From NCBI GenBank assembly GCA_020152595.1, contig JAIGNY010004608.1, positions 1,572,001-1,636,000 on the forward strand: a stretch of DNA of 64,000 nt, read 5' to 3'. The notes below the pieces were generated by a model. The model was given only the letters and a program-made list of their open reading frames with translations. It ran no database searches and was not told the origin of the DNA. This DNA comes from Chiridota heheva. Taxonomy: Eukaryota; Echinodermata; Holothuroidea; Apodida; Chiridotidae. This document shows positions 12,047-27,000 of the stretch, piece by piece. Every line of letters starts with the position of its first letter. Position 1 is the stretch's first letter. The translations under genes were made by a program, and so were the position numbers.

Positions 12047-15000
12047 GTCAGTGTTTGTCTTTTCAGGGATAAAATTTTAAAATAGCAAATTTTTAATTTA
12101 ATTTTTATGTTGCCAACATGTGTCAGAGTAGGTTCAGGTTTGACGTCTTTGAGTTTGATCAAGATTACATTTCTATCATATATTACTTTGTTCTGTATTA
12201 CATAAAAAAATTTCATATACATTATTACGGTTTCAAGTTACAATTTTGGTACGTTGGATTATAATACGATGTAACAATTGTAAAGATATTTACAAAAAAG
12301 GTATTAACATGAAAAAGTCAATTTATGTTATTGTTTAAGGAATGTTGGAAGAGAAATAGACGAAACGGGAGGCAGACGCAGGGTTGATAAATCATGCAGT
12401 TCTTGCCACAAAAATAAAAGATTGATTAGTTTTGTTCTCTCTTGTAAAGCTTGTAAGCCATTAAAAAGCAGCTTGTAAGCCATTAAAAAAAGCAGCTTGT
12501 AAGCCATTAGAAAAAGCAGCTTGTAAGCCATTCAAAAGCAGCTTGTAAGCCATTCAAAAGCAGCTTGTAAGCCATTAAAAAAGCAGCTTGTAAGCCAATA
12601 AAAAGCAGCTTGTAAGCCATTAAAAAGCCCTGACAAGGGGATGCCAGGTTAATTAAGAGTAAGAGCCTGAAAATGGACATTTGTGACCAGTTTTTAAGTC
12701 TCTTTGAATTACAATGTTATTATTTAGAGGGAAATACTTTTGACTTATTTCAAAAGGAACTGCCTCAGGAAAATATTGAAAATAAATAGTGCTGTCATAA
12801 CATATCGAATATCGCGATATCTCTTTTCCCACAACACAAAATATACCTACCAAAAAATGATACTCAACTAAGAAATTTTTGCACAACTAGGCTAGGCTAC
12901 TTTGTATGTTACAATTCTAATGTTATGGTACCAAACCTAAAAGTCAAGTTTGGGCCATTAGGAACGTGCAAAGCAATCGTGAAACATAAAAACAACAAAT
13001 TAAAAATCGTGCTTTGTCACCGCACACTGGCACGCGCTGATGTAAGTTGGCAAAAAGAACAAAAAGTTGGTCCAGAATGTGCCACTCAGGCTCTCACTTA
13101 GATGATTAATGGTCACCTTGGCTGAAGTATCAAACACGTGCGTGATGAACGTAATAGTCACGCGATCATGTCATCTGCTAGATCTGCAAATCATTTTTTC
13201 TTGCGTTCATCATATCATGGAGTAAATTGTAACTCCATGATCATATAACATTAGTGATAGTAACAATTTGTGTCGTGAGTTAGTTTTCTTAAAAAGTATC
13301 GTGGTATACAATACAGCGTTCGACAAATCGCATAAAAATTTACATGCCCGCCGGGCAGACACATGCGCAGAAATGCTTGCCTGGAAGCAAATTCCACTTG
13401 TCCAACAATAATATTGGACAAGGCGATGCACGTTATGGTAAAATACTTCTTACAGCGATATTTACTGAGAATGCTGTATAAATATTAAAAGACTCTTACA
13501 TTTACCAAAAAACAGTGGAAATTGTAATCCATATACCCTTTACAAATATAAAGCGATAACAGGCTCCATAAAATTAAAAAAAACATGAAAGCTCAATCAA
13601 CTTTTGTGTAAACAAGTGGTGTGCGTGGCAAAGGCATGTCAAGTTCGCCATGTAACAGTACAGTATATACAGCGTACGGTATGCCCTGTACGAAACTTCA
13701 TGTGTACATGGAACGGGGATTGGACCCATTGCGTGTGGTGCATTAACACAGCTGAATAGACCTCGGCAAGAAACAGTGACTGGATTTTAATATGCATAAG
13801 ATTTTTTATGTGAGATATGATTGGTTGAAAGGTGAAAGGAGCAAGCCTCACTAGCAAAACAGCATGCATTGTTCAACCAGCTTTGGTGGCCTGGATCATA
13901 TATCTTATATGTTTTGTAATTGTGTAATGGGTGCATGTATGATGTTGTTATGGAGAGGTTTAAGATCATTTTGTAAGATAACAAAATATTTTGGCTTCGA
14001 AATAAATGGAATATAAATATGATTTAAGTTATTTTTTGGGCATTTTCATCAATTATATTGTACTAAGTTTAATCTTGTGTAATGAATTAAGTTTTTAAAG
14101 AGAAATTCACTCTATTACTTTGGATCAGTTTATGGTTATTAGTTTGGATCAATTTATGGTTACCCGGCGGGTATATCAACTTGTCAATCAACTTGCCCAG
14201 ACATAAGTATTAGTTGCCCCGGGCGTACGGACAGGCGATTTGTTGAACGCTGATACGATATAGCACAATATTTTTCTCCACAATAATCGATACGTAATAG
14301 AGTCATGTCATGACAGCACTAAAAATAAGATGGCCATTGAAGTTAAGCAATGATGAATTACACAAAAAAGCACAGACCATACCAGTAAGATTATTTATAC
14401 AAGAAGTTGGAGATGAATCGGGCATGTGTTAAAAAGAGAAGATAACAATCATGCTAAGATAGCACTGTCCTGGGCACCAGAAGGAAGTAGGAAAAGAGGG
14501 CGACCCAAAGCAGCTTGGAGACGGACAGCTGAAAAAGAAAGAAAAGAGCTTGGATGGAATAGTTGGAGGGAAGCTCTGAATAAAGGTGTCGAAAATCATC
14601 CCACAAAAAAATGTGACAGAAATAATTTTAATGCAGAGAATACATCTTTATATAGTTCCACTTTTTCTCAATTTAATGTACTTTTCATGGCACAATTAAA
14701 TGGAAGACGTTTTTAGGGCAAATATTTACCACATATACTGTTGTTTACTTAAGAAATCTATTTAAAAAAAATTTAATGATTTTTTTTCTTACTCTTAATT
14801 CGATTTTCAGTGGCTATAACGCCAGAACCGTAAATTCTTCCAGCTCATAGCTACTTCACGTAGCTTCAGATCTGCAAAGTCAGCGGAGGAGAGCAGTAAG
14901 AAGAGATTTCCTTCTGAAAGTGTAAATTTTCCTGAACTTTATTTAGGAAGTTTGCAGGGTTTTCCTTGGGAAGAAAACAGTATCAAAAGAATACTTTGGT

Positions 15001-18000
15001 CTTCTTTTTTTGTTTACACAGGAAATGAATACTGAATTGCAAAATCAACTGGGAAACAGTGAGAAGGATATAATGACCCTGACGGAAACCGTCTCCAAGC
15101 TGGAATACCAGCTGCAGCAGACTTGCCAGGTAACCTTGGCTCCAAACTATTTTATTGCAACGAAATATTGTGATGATGGTACTGAAGCGCACCCACTTTT
15201 TGTTGCAAATTAAATTGTGATTTATTTAGGCTTTTCAAGGTCATTCTTGTGCCCCTCATGTGATTAAAAACTTTTGTGTGTATCATTTCGGAAATGTAAC
15301 AAACTGATGACCTTGAACCTCTGATAAATGAACTTGAACTTTTTAAAAGTAAAATTCTCATTCATACATCACAAATTTTGAATGTATATCAAAGAATTGC
15401 TTTTAAGTTTGATCAGTCATAGCTCAATAGAGGGATTTCATCACGTGTCTCTAACTCATCTGGGAGCCATTTTGCAGGGCAGAGGCATCGTTGCGTTTTA
15501 CGCTTCTTCACACAGCTCAGTCACATCACACGGTTCAGTCACATCACACATACAACAAACATACTACATGCTAACCTACCAGTACCAGTTCAGCGACTTT
15601 TACTAATTACCATTTTTGTTTGCTTCTGATTTTACGTAATATTTTCCTTCAATTTTATATATTCACTGGGTATAGGAAGAGTAATTTTAATGTTAACACC
15701 AGCTGATTGTTCTTTATACTCAGACAAAGATTACATACCTGATATAAAGTGCTTGCTGCAAATCATAGTGTGTACTGTAGGTTTAAAACCCTTGTGTCGT
15801 ACTGCAGAAACCCTCTTCGAACATCGATCGCGATGTAAACAAAGTCATCTGACCTCATTCCATCAGCTGAAACATCTTTATGAAGGGAGAGAAATCATCA
15901 CCTACATTATTTTATAATCTGATATAACAAGATGCAAATGTGCGTAAGTCGAATTAAGTGTACAGCAGACGACAGTGGTTTTGTCTAACAAAATGCTGAT
16001 GTAAACAGTCATATGACCTCATGATGTTAGCTGAAACACCATAATACAGGGAGAGAAATCACTTACATTATTTCATAATCTGATATAACAACATACAAAC
16101 GTGCATAAGTCTAATTTAGTGTACAGCAGACGACAGTGTTTTTCCCGACAAAATGGTGATGTAAAAAAAGTCATGTGAATTAATTCCATCAGCTGAAACA
16201 TCCTTATGAAGGGAGAGAAATCATCACCTACATTATTCTATGTATAATCTTGTATAACAACATGCAAATGTGCGTATGTCTAATTAAGCGTACAGCAGAC
16301 AATGGTGTTTTCCCGACAAAATGGCGATGTAAACAAAGTCATGTGACCTCATTACGTCAGCTGGAACATCTTCTTACAGGGAGAGAAATCATCATCTACA
16401 TTATTTCTTTCTGTTCATTTCATGTCCAAATTAAAAATAATTTAAATTATGAAAATTTAAATTTATTTGAAACAAATATTACAGGATCACTTTCATCAAC
16501 TAATGTCATTTAGATTCAGTTATACTGCCATGCGGTATTACAGATTAACCATAGTCAGCTGACCAGAGGTTGCGTTATAATTTTTTGCCTGGCGTATTTG
16601 GTTACGACAAGCCCTTGAAGTTTGGCGTATTTTGTAAATTTGCCGTCGTATGTACAGGCCATTGCGTGATGTACAGGGCATTGCGTGCTAGCGAAGCATG
16701 CAAGTAATTGTTAAGACACACACTTGTGTTGGCCCGTCTTGCTAAAGTGAATGAAAATTGTGCTTAAAATACCAAAAACATTAAAAAATTAGACTATTAT
16801 TATCATGAAGATATTAAGGAAAAGTTCATACCCAATCCTTGTATAATGTTGATTGTTGAATCATGAAATTTGGGTTAACAATCCCAAAATAAACTAGAAA
16901 ATACTTTTGTTTATCGTATCCAAACTTTCATGAGGTTATAGTGAACTTCGACCAATTGTCAACGATAATATACTATTCAGATCTTGAACACGCCTACCTC
17001 CTTACAGTATAGTAACTTGACTTGCAGGTTGTGATCACTTCACAGATACACGATGAACAAAATACAGGAGGAAAGTTGAATCCTAGCTAATAATATCGTT
17101 GACAATTGACAGCCTGCTTTCAACACAACATTAAAACTTTCAAGTACACTGTACAGTGTAGGTACATCATGCATAGGGTCTATGTATTAGCCTATATGTT
17201 TTTATGACAGCACTTTTATTTATGAGTAATTCAAAATCATTTTTGTGTGAAATAAAACTTTGAATCGCACCACAGAGGTAAGATGTTAATGATTTTCATT
17301 GATGTTAATGAAAAACTGACGTAAAATTCCACATGCTATATTTAGATCTTACGACGCAGGTACAACCTGTGTTGTAAGAAATTTCAGCCATGGCGTAATA
17401 TACGACAAATTTGTCGTTAACGCGATCTCTGCAGCTGACTCTTTTCTACCAATCAAATTGTAGTATTCTTACCAATGTAAATGAATTACATTGTTTCTAA
17501 ACCTATTTTTGACTAAAATATAGTCAATTTGGTTTCTGTTCCGGTCTCCAGGGCTGATCCATGCTAAAGGTTTTCTTGTAATGTTTAAACTTGAAAGACA
17601 TTTTAACATCTAAATCAGTGACAAAAGTAATTAGAAAGCCACTCACAATATGTAATCTTTGTCAACTTTCCTACATTCTAGTGAAATATGGAGATGGAGT
17701 GGTTATAAAGATATCGAAAAAAACAAAAAAAATTAAAAGTCTCATACACAACTCATATGAGTAGCAAAGATGTTTGATTAAAGTAAAGGGAAATGCTTAA
17801 ACCTGATAAACTGATAGCGTAAACGAAACTCAAGTATTTTGGACATGCTGCAAGGGGAGACTACAGAAGCTACGGGGAAGGTGAATGGCAGACGGGCTTG
17901 AGGCGGACCATGGAGGACCTGGCTGACTGATATGACAAAGTTGACGAATTTCAACCTGAAGGAGACAGATGCAAATGATTGCCTTTACTGACAAAGGATG

Positions 18001-21000
18001 ACCGCACATCTGCCTCTGGTAGCTGTGACCTCCAGGTAACAGGTATAAACGAATTGCAATGAATTAACCATTATTTCCTTTCTCAATGATTCAGTTACAC
18101 AAAGAAGTGAAGGCCCAGTGGGAGGAGAAAGAGAAAAAGATGATGGAAGAACTTCAAGAAACCAGATCTGAATATCGAACTCTGAAAGAAAGTCATGCAA
18201 GTAAGTCACATATCATATTGCAGTGAGTCATGTTACAGGACATGAATATCTTGACTTTTATTTCTTCTTTAAAATATCAGGGGTAGTTCCTTATTTTTTC
18301 AGCAAAATTTGTGGTGGAATTGGTCTTAATAGTAATCTGTATTTTGCTCATTGTTATGGCCTGAAAAGAACTGAAAACAATACGTCTGGGTCTTAATAGC
18401 AATGTATTATCTCGCTTGAAAGAAAATGGAAAGTTTGCCTCAAAAGAACTGATTTCTTGTCTGAATAGCAGCAATAAAACCTGATGTGAAAAGAAATGAA
18501 ACAATTAGAATATACGATTGGCCGACCTCAAAGAATAGAATATTGTGGAAATGCTTCAGGTTAAGTTTCTAGATATATTTTTATTGGTATCATTACATTC
18601 TATTATGTATATACTTCATAATTATATATAGTATCAACGAGTGAAGCAGAAGATTTCAAAATCATGTGCGCCTCGGCTGACAAACAAGTGGATGATTTGA
18701 AGAGGACAGTATTCAATAAAGATTCTGAGGGTCAGAAGGTCATAGAGGGGCTGGAGATGACCATCATGAAACTGGAGAAAGAGCTGACAGGAAAGGAAAG
18801 AGAGATTGAGCAAAGCTCACTGGAAAACAATCAATTACAGGTGAAAATAATAATTCCGAGTTCTTATATAGTTTATATAGTGCTTTTCTACCTCGATGCA
18901 TACTCAAAAGTGCTTTACAATGGCAAGTCAAATTCTCAGGCAGCAGTCAGGTATCAGCGCCATGAACTTGACTGGAGGGGTACTGTTTTATTAAGTCTAC
19001 CTTAGAAAGATGTTTGTTTACAGTAACGCAATGAAAATATCATGCTGACCCCCTTCCCCCTGTTTGGTCAAAACAACCCATGTTTGGTCACAAGCAACAC
19101 ATGTTTGGTCACAGACAACCCATGATTGGTCACAAACATCTCATGCTTGGTCATAAACATTCATTGGTTGGTCACAAACAACCAATGTTTGGTCACACAT
19201 CTCATGTTTAGTCACAAACAACACTTGTTTGGTCACAGACAACCCATGATTGGTCACAAACATCTCGTTAGGTCATAAACATTTATTGGTAGGTCGCAAA
19301 CAACCAATGCTTGGTCACAAACATCCGATGGTTGGTCACAACCAACCCATATTTTGTCACAGACAGCCCATGGTTGGTCACAAACATCTAGTTTGGTCAT
19401 AAACATTCATTGGTTGTTCATAAACAATGCTTAGTCTAAACATCCAATGGTTGGTCACAAGCAACCCATATTTTGTCACAAGACAACCCATGTTGGTCGC
19501 AGACAACACATGGTTCGTCACAAATAACTTGTGTTTGGTCACAAATCTACAGGAGGCATTCAGCACTCTACAGGCAGAGATGGACTTTAAAGAGCAGCAG
19601 CAGAATGAGCTGGAAATGAGACTGAAGCAGGAACAGGATACAATCAGGCAGCTCCAGGTGGAAAAATTGGTGAGGACAGAATTGTGCAAATACAAGTTGC
19701 AAATAGTAGAAGAAATAAGATCTTTAAAGTTGATATGGACAGCTACAAATAGCTTTTATTGTACAGTAATTAACATTAAAAAGAGCATATAACTCTTCAG
19801 CAGAACGAAGTTTAATTTTTAAAAGGAGAACACCATTTAGTTTTAGATTTTATGCATACAAAATTCAATTCCCAGTTGGTCTTTATTCACCAATGCTTCA
19901 CAACTGATTTATCAAACGATCGTAGACATCTCTATATCAGCTGAGAAAAGGATGTAAAATATTCAACCTACCCGTATTAAAAACCTGAAACTACCCTCGA
20001 ACCTACCCACAAAACTCAAAAAGGTGATCAAACCATTTTGGATGAAATTGGGCTTGTCATGATTTTAATATTTTAGTTTATGTGTCTTCTACCTTTCTAT
20101 ACGCTAGGACTCATAATTTCTTGCCACATTTAATGTACCTGATCTAGAAAATAACAACTTAATGAGAATAGCTATGCCGGTGGGATGACTTCAATTTCTT
20201 GATTTATTATTAACAACAGACTGTGGAAGAGCAAATGGAGATGGGCCAGATGGAACTGAGCACTGTTCACAGCCAACTACAGAATACTATCATGGAAAAG
20301 GTATGTGGATCCAACATACAGATAATTCTAAATATCTGTACCGTATTCGATTTACAGCGCAGTAGCGCGCTAAAAATATGTTTATATTAACTTTAAAAGT
20401 TTTCAGGTGACGTATATATTAAAACTTTTATTTCTGGAATGTCAAATATTTTTTGGAGAGATGTCTTCAAATGTTTTTGCAATTCATGGCAAGTAATTAG
20501 TTATACAAATAATGACATGGAACTTGTTCTGAGTCAACCATTATGGCATAATACCAAAATTCAAATTGGTAATGTTCCAGTTTTCTACAGTCATTGGTTT
20601 AGTAAAGGTGTTACTATGTGAGAACGATCTATTGAATGATGATGGCTCTTTTCTTTCATACAAAGATTTTATTCATACTTTTAATATTAATGCAAATTTT
20701 TGGAGTACTACAGTGTCATCAGCTCTTTGAAACATTCTTGGGGTAATATTATTAAGGCAAACAAGAAACTTTGTTCACGGTTGACAACCATTATCATGTT
20801 ATGCTTTTAAAGGGTGATTTAGAATGTAAAGCAATTTATTGTACCCTTATTAAGGATGTTAGCTTTACTAATAAAGCTGGTACTAAGTGGGAGAATGTTC
20901 TTAACTCCACTTTTCTTGATGACAAGTGGAGACTTTTCTGTTCCATCCTTTTGATTGCAGCAATGATGCAAGATTAGATGGTTTCAGTATAAAATCCTCA

Positions 21001-24000
21001 ATTGTTTCTTTCCAACTAATGTTTTGCTAAATAAGATTGGGATAATTGATAATCCGCTTTGTTCATTTTGTTCAAGTAATACTGAATCAATTGTTCACTT
21101 ATTTTATTATTGTAAATTTTACAACCCTTGTGGATTTATCTCCATAATGCCCTTAAAAATGCTTTCTTCAGTATTTTGTTTCTTTTGTTTCATATAAGTG
21201 AACTGATCCTTTTAAGATTAAAAAGTAGTTTGAATTGGACAAGGAATAAGTCACACACTACTGAAAATAAAAAGACAGTTACTAAGCAATATCTGAGTGA
21301 GCTAAACGGTTCAAAATTGTATCAAGTTTGGCTAAATGTTTGTGGTAAAGATTAAATCAACTGTTACTTTCCTTTACAGGATAATGAACTCAAGCGATTG
21401 GAATCTGCAAAGACGCATCTGGAACAAGAATTAACCAACTCAAAGGTAGTACCTCTTGCATATTTCGTCCCTCTTGCATATTTCGTCCCTCTTGCATATT
21501 TCGTCCCTCTTTCCGCATTCTGACGAACGTCTAATTCAGGTGAAACGAAAATTGGCACGAAATACTGAGTTATTATTTCCTCATACTGACGAATGTGTTT
21601 GAAGCTTTAGAAATAAGATTTTGCACAAAATATCTTTATTGTAAATTCAATTTTCAAACGATTAGCATTTTCTCTTTCCCATGATATATAAAGCTATGTA
21701 GTACGTTTATCAACTTTTATTTTATCAAGCTTCAAAATTTTCCAAACATTCATCAGTATGCCATTTGTGTAGTGACGAATGTCAAAATTGAAAAGTTAAT
21801 TCTGCATAAAAATGAAATTTAAGTGTCTTGGAGGACTTTCTAGTCACAGTGTGCTTTCTTTTGTTTTGTGAATTATTAGGGGAGAGGTAGTAATGTTGAG
21901 TTTTATAACTCATAGATAGTTTGAGGCTTGTAGTAAAATGTGATGTGAAATATGAAACAAAGAAAAAGGTAAGGGTAAATCTTTCAAATCCCAGGTAATT
22001 TGAAAAATGCCTCTACAGCCCCATTACTCATCTACTGGTCCCATTACTCATCTACTGGCCCCATTACTCCTCTACTGGCCCCATTACTCCTCTACTGGCC
22101 CCATTAACTGCCTCTACTAGCCCCATTACTGTGTCCCCTAATAAGCCTTTTCAGTATGAAACAGATTATATGAGTTTCGTTTCTGTATAATAGCTTTAGC
22201 AAACACAAAATTCTGGAGTACCAAAAAAGGAGTATGCTGTGAAGGCTTTATTCCAATTCATTTTGACAGTTCCAGTTATGATATTTGAACAGATTGATCT
22301 GCAGTTCCATTTATTATACAGATCGATTATAGTTAAGTTGTTGTTTATTAATTTACAGAACGACATTGAGATGGTACTGAAAAATCTCCAAGAAGCTAAG
22401 AAGATGCTAGGTACAAAAGATGAGGAGTTAGTAAACACGCAGGTTGATCTCAGAGAGGCACAACAGCAAGTGGAGTCACTCACCAGTGAAGTGGCAAAAC
22501 TGGAGGAAGCACATGACGCCCTAGCGATAGAACGCAGTGCCATGGATAGGACCTACCAAGAAAAGGTAACGAGAAATACAAAATTCAAATTTTCAGTAAT
22601 CAGACTTTTTTTAAATTTGAATCAACAATTTCCAGAAAAAAGAATAAAAATGGCCACCATTTTTAAATTCAAAATGGCCACTATTTTGTGATTTGAAATG
22701 GGTGCTAAAGACATGGCTGAAAAAATGGCACACAATTTTAAAATACCACACCAAAATTAATAGGTTTAGGCAATAATATTCATTTTGGCACAGAAATCGA
22801 GCTGAAATTCCAAAAAAAATCAAAATGGACATTATTTTGAAATTCAAAATGGGTGCAGTGCCATGGATGAGACCTACCAAGAAAAGGAAATGAGAAATAC
22901 ATAATTCAATTTTCAGTAATTATACCTTTTCAAATCTGAGTCTGTTGTTTCAAGAAAATTAATCTAGATGATGTCACATGGCCGAAATTTATGCGTCCAT
23001 AACATCAATTATGTACAGGGGTAATATTATTGACCAATCAAATACTGGGGGTAATATTGCCTGTCTGCACAGTTCACGCATAATATGGGACTAAGAGTAT
23101 GAAAAATTGCTTTCAAACACTCATCATACATGCGCTATACATGAAGGTGATACATGCGCCCATTGCTGTTTACAAATTTTCTTTTGATTGATAAGTTGGG
23201 TAACAAAGGTTAAATTCCCTCAGCAGTTGATTGGTCGAAGCACTGAAGAAATCACCTTCAGCTAAACTCAGTTTGGAAAGGTCCATAGAGTGAAAAAATG
23301 TTCCAAATTAATCAGTTTTTTTATATTTTTAAACTCCACCATTTATTCAAATTTTCTTTAATTCAAACATAAATGCATTTCTTTTCAGACATACACAGCA
23401 CTTTTTCAAAACATGAAATATAAACATATTTAAAAAAACATATATAGAAACATTCATTGTGAGCAACTCAATCTCAATGATCAAATACATTTGGATTTGT
23501 GAAATTCATAAACGAGTATCAAAACATTTCAAAGTAACTAAAATAGATCCGCCTGGTGGACCTCTGGGGTCTCCTAGGGATCCCCTGGGATCATTGTCTG
23601 GCTGATCACACACATATCATACAGTACTATTCAAAGTTTTAATTTGTCTTATGAATATTTTCTGTGCTCAGATTGAAGGTCTTGAAGATGCTGTAGCTCA
23701 GTCCGAGTCAGAGGTCAATTATCTGAGGGCAGAGGTTGACATTCAAGCAGGTGCCCACAAATCAGATGTGGAGATTGCTAAGAAGATGCAGGCACAGAAG
23801 GATCACTTGGAAAAGGAGGTGTGTTTTTAATCATATTCAATATCCCTAAGCTGTCACTCCACCCCTCTTTACTGCACTCCCCCAACTCCACCCCAACTCC
23901 CCACCCCAACTCCACCCCAACTCCACTCCCCCAACTCCACTCCCCCCCAACTCCCAAGTCCTCCCCAACTCCACCCCCCCCCCCCAAAAAAAAAAAAAAA

Positions 24001-27000
24001 AAACAGTTATACCTCTAGAGCTAGCAAACAATATATCAGGACTTTAGAAAATGTTATTTTATTGCCAAAAATGTTATTCTAAAAATGATTTATATGAAAG
24101 AAAGTCTATTGAATTCCCAACTAAAAAAACCTTAAATAATTTAACTCTGGCATATTTAAGATTAAAGAGACAAAAGGTACAAGTTATGCATACGGATCTA
24201 AAGCAAGTACAATTTAATTAAGTGCACCATGGTCCATTTAATTGTACTTCCTTTGTATTTGTTTCTTCTAGTTGAACATTAAAGAGACGAGAGTTAAAAG
24301 ACATGTATGCAAAACTGGAGCAAGCAAAAATTAATCAAGTGCACCATGGTCCGTTTAATCCTTTCACTGCTGACACTGTACATCTACAGTATCTTTGCAA
24401 TGACAGGGCTGATGCAGCCGCTAAGCTTGCCCTCAACCTCCTCCCTACCCCTTTTCCCAAAACCCTCTCTGACATCAAACCGCTTATCGCTTTCCTTGTT
24501 CGTGACCGCTGGCAAACCTTATGGAACTCCCAAATTGATAACAAACTCCATGTCATCCAGCCCACAATTCCGATCAAATCCACCATCAAAAACCTCTCTC
24601 GTATCGACAACGCTCATATTACCCGTCTTAGAATTGGTCACACCCACCTCACTCATTCCCACCTCCTTATTGGTTCCCCCCAACCCCTCTGTAACAATTG
24701 CCACTGCACCCTCACAATCCATCATGTTCTCCTTGCTTGCCACCTGTACAACCTTCCCAGAGCTTCCCTCGCTCCCCACAACTCAATTGCTGAGTTCTTC
24801 CAGAAAAATCCTCCTGATAAAATTATCTCCTTCCTTCCTTCATCATGCTTCCCTCTACAACCATATTTAATTCTCCTTTTCCACCCCCTCTCTACTTTGT
24901 TTTTGTTTCACCCATGCACCTCCTCTCTCGAGCTTTCTGACTTTTGTTCTTGAATTTCTCTCATTCTCTCCCTGTTTCCTTTCCTTCCAACCTCTAGAAT
25001 GATCTGACCTCTCAGGCACAATTTGACCCTCGTTGTCGTGGTGCCGTTAAGACCTCATCAAACAAACAAACAAACTTTTACTTGGATGTTCTGTGCGAAC
25101 ACTGTACATGTATGCGTTCCCACACACTATTTTTAATGGCACAGCACTCATCGTATGATCATTGTATTGTATCAAAGCATATACCAGATTGAAGGGTAAA
25201 ATTAGAAGAATTGGGGGTGACATTCACCTTTTCAATTTGGAGTTGGTATCTCCAAGTTATATCACCTACAAAACACGAGTCGATGTCGAGTTGATGAAAG
25301 TATCAAAATACCAGCGATTGAGGATACATAAACGGGTTGATTAGAGAAAGAAATTACGATATTTTAGTGACTTTAATGTTTAGAAATAAAGTTTTTAGTT
25401 GTTCAAGTTTAGAACTATTCTTTTCAAACAAACAGACTTTTTCTCTGTGATCGAAAACAAAAATTCCCTCACAGTAATCACATTTCAGTGTTGATTTTTT
25501 ATATACCACTTTTGCGAAAAAACGATGATAAATAGCACCTGCACTTAGTTAAGTCTTATATAGCTTAGCAGTGCAAGGATTAATTGTTTTCCCTTTGTTT
25601 TCATGACTTCTAGCTGCACATTAAAGAGACAGAGCTGCAAGACTTGCATGCAAAACTGGAGCAAGCGAAACTGGAAGCTTATAACGTTGTCGAGGTGTCG
25701 CTGGACAACTCCGTCAAGTTTGAGGAGGAACGGAGGAGAGAAGAGGAGCTGGACAAATATCCTTTTCAGATAGATTGTTGGTAATCTCAATTGTTCAGGG
25801 ATGAAAAAAATGTTTTACCCTTCAGGACCATAGAAATTCCTGATGAAAATAATTATGCATGTATAGTGCAACAATAACAAGAAAGCAATCCATGGAGTTG
25901 CTGATCTCATCACCTTAAGCATACAACATAGTGGGGGAAATAGCTAACAGGGTCACTATAGCTCTGACTTATTGGCACAAAAATGTACAAATTAGTACAT
26001 AATTACCCCCCCTACGATCACATATTTGACCTCTGACCCTTGACCCTAATCTTTAAAACAACTAAACTTGTTCACATTTATCATACCCTACTGTATGACA
26101 CCATTCATGCACACGTCACACTTACTATTCCATAACTATAGAAGGAAATGATGAAAAGTGCTTAATAGCTCTTTGACCTTTAAACTCTGAAGTCTATGGG
26201 ATACAAATTTATGTACCAAGGTATCATGGTACCAAATAGGGTCGGTATAGATCTTGTACGTTGTTACCTTTAGATGGGATCACACTGTACTCTTATTAGG
26301 GTCGAAAATATAGCTGACCTGCAGTGGTCTCCAGAAAGAGTTAAGAGAAGGACAAGAAAAAGGGTGCGGGGGGGAGGGAGACAAGGTGTGAAAGAAATAA
26401 ATTAGAAAAAACAAATACAAATTGATATTTGAATTGATATTTCCTGTTGGAATTAAGATTCGGTTTTCTTATTATTGTTGCAGTATACTCTCTCAAATAA
26501 TTTTTTCCACACCTGTTTTTCGTTGCAAAACATCAAAGTGTCTTAGATTTTCCTATTTTCTCTCAAAACACATTTTTTAGCTCGACTATTAGAAGGATAG
26601 TAGAGCTATTGTACTACCTTGGAAAGGGGGTTGAATGGCATTCTTTCATTGGCATTGGTAAGTCAGGGCCTCTCTCTTTGTTATTTAATTGATAGAACTA
26701 AAAGAGGTGTCATAATTATAAAGACTGCTAGTAAGTAATGTTGAGCTTTTTTTTTTTGTCCTAAAATATCTTGGAAACTTTAAAGATATTTTGAAGCTTG
26801 TAGTGCAAATGAAAATGTAAGTGCATCTTTCAAAGCTCAAGTAATTTGAAATCATTTGCCCCTGCTACCCTATTTATGTATATATATACTTCCCTCTATA
26901 AGCCCATTCTCTATACTAGCTTTGAATAGTCGAGCATACTGTCCTTCCGACAGTTCTAGTTTGCATTGTTCTTGTTGTGTAATCATCTCTGTTCTTAAAT

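Noticed and set aside
24303..24953. A 216-codon open frame as a host gene
   Set aside because: It matches the RNase H and C-terminal part of a LINE and begins inside a duplicated exon fragment.
25757..25800. Read-through of the KIF15 exon to a stop or a GT donor near 25,780
   Set aside because: The frame stops at once, the GT option does not join in phase to any AG acceptor before 27,040, and the U12 signals are complete.
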